A stretch of DNA of 7,337 nucleotides from Planctomycetota bacterium. Lineage in GTDB: Bacteria > Planctomycetota > Planctomycetia > Planctomycetales > Planctomycetaceae. The notes beneath the pieces were generated by a model. That model ran no database searches, was not told the origin of the DNA, and saw nothing but the letters and a program-made list of their open reading frames with translations. The stretch lies in NCBI GenBank assembly GCA_024278285.1, contig JAJRTM010000359.1, forward strand, positions 1 to 7,337, read 5' to 3'. Below, piece after piece: positions 7,269 to 7,337 of the stretch (positions are counted from its first letter, which is position 1; each line of letters opens with the position of its first letter). A program made the position numbers and the translations under genes.

Positions 7269-7337
7269 ATGATAGAAAAATATCAGTTTGGTTACGGCTA
7301 TCAGAATGAACCAGCCGTGCTGGGTTTAATCCGTGCA
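7269..7337 (+). CDS. Possible start of a plus-strand gene cut by the window edge
   Basis: An ATG at 7269-7271 opens 23 codons (MIEKYQFGYGYQNEPAVLGL then IRA) that run off the window, with an in-frame stop upstream at 7245-7247. The composition is protein-like, and a divergent gene would fit the gap. There is no Shine-Dalgarno, and the ATG overlaps the last base of the 7251-7269 hairpin. An alternative is the last 12 residues of a minus-strand gene ending at TGA 7303-7301. Too short to assign. Confidence 0.25.
   Translation, partial: MIEKYQFGYGYQNEPAVLGLIRA

Overview
The window looks like chromosome from a planctomycete, probably of the Gimesia/Rubinisphaera type. This is an inference. It rests on paired CxxC zinc-ribbon/one-helix membrane proteins, a secreted protein whose C-terminal half resembles the Planctomycetes-restricted TIGR03000 domain, moderate GC, and intergenic regions full of degenerate palindromes and CCACGGAT/GCAGAG-type repeats. 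No rRNA, tRNA, CRISPR array, transposase or phage gene was seen.

All six well-supported genes lie on the minus strand, so the biological order runs from right to left. 6653-6940 encodes a small ABM-family (quinol monooxygenase-like) protein. After 121 nt comes 4555-6531, a 658-aa GAF / AAA+ / Fis-HTH regulator. It is built like a sigma-54 activator, but the sigma-54-contacting GAFTGA loop is deleted and several ATPase motif residues are changed. An 855-nt gap (3700-4554) holds no convincing gene. It contains a 253-bp element with perfect 30-bp inverted ends, several ~10-bp-spaced short repeats and the leader of the next transcript.

Next is a two-gene operon of secreted proteins: 3142-3699 (signal peptide, Pro/Gln-rich linker, TIGR03000-like domain), then 2618-3097 (signal peptide, helical mature domain). 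The operon ends at a strong 13-bp hairpin terminator (2559-2598). A 158-nt multi-arm palindrome (2317-2474) separates it from a second operon: a 626-aa zinc-ribbon/one-TM/STN-like protein (324-2204), followed after 8 nt by another zinc-ribbon/TM protein (315 to beyond base 1). The two ribbons have the same cysteine spacing.

The right flank (6941-7337) carries a second, shorter relative of the repeats in the 3700-4554 gap, and possibly the first 23 codons of a plus-strand gene at the edge.

Nothing ties all the genes into one pathway. The most distinctive items are the GAFTGA-less regulator, the zinc-ribbon/membrane operon and the layered intergenic repeats. No defence or other recognisable multi-gene system is evident.
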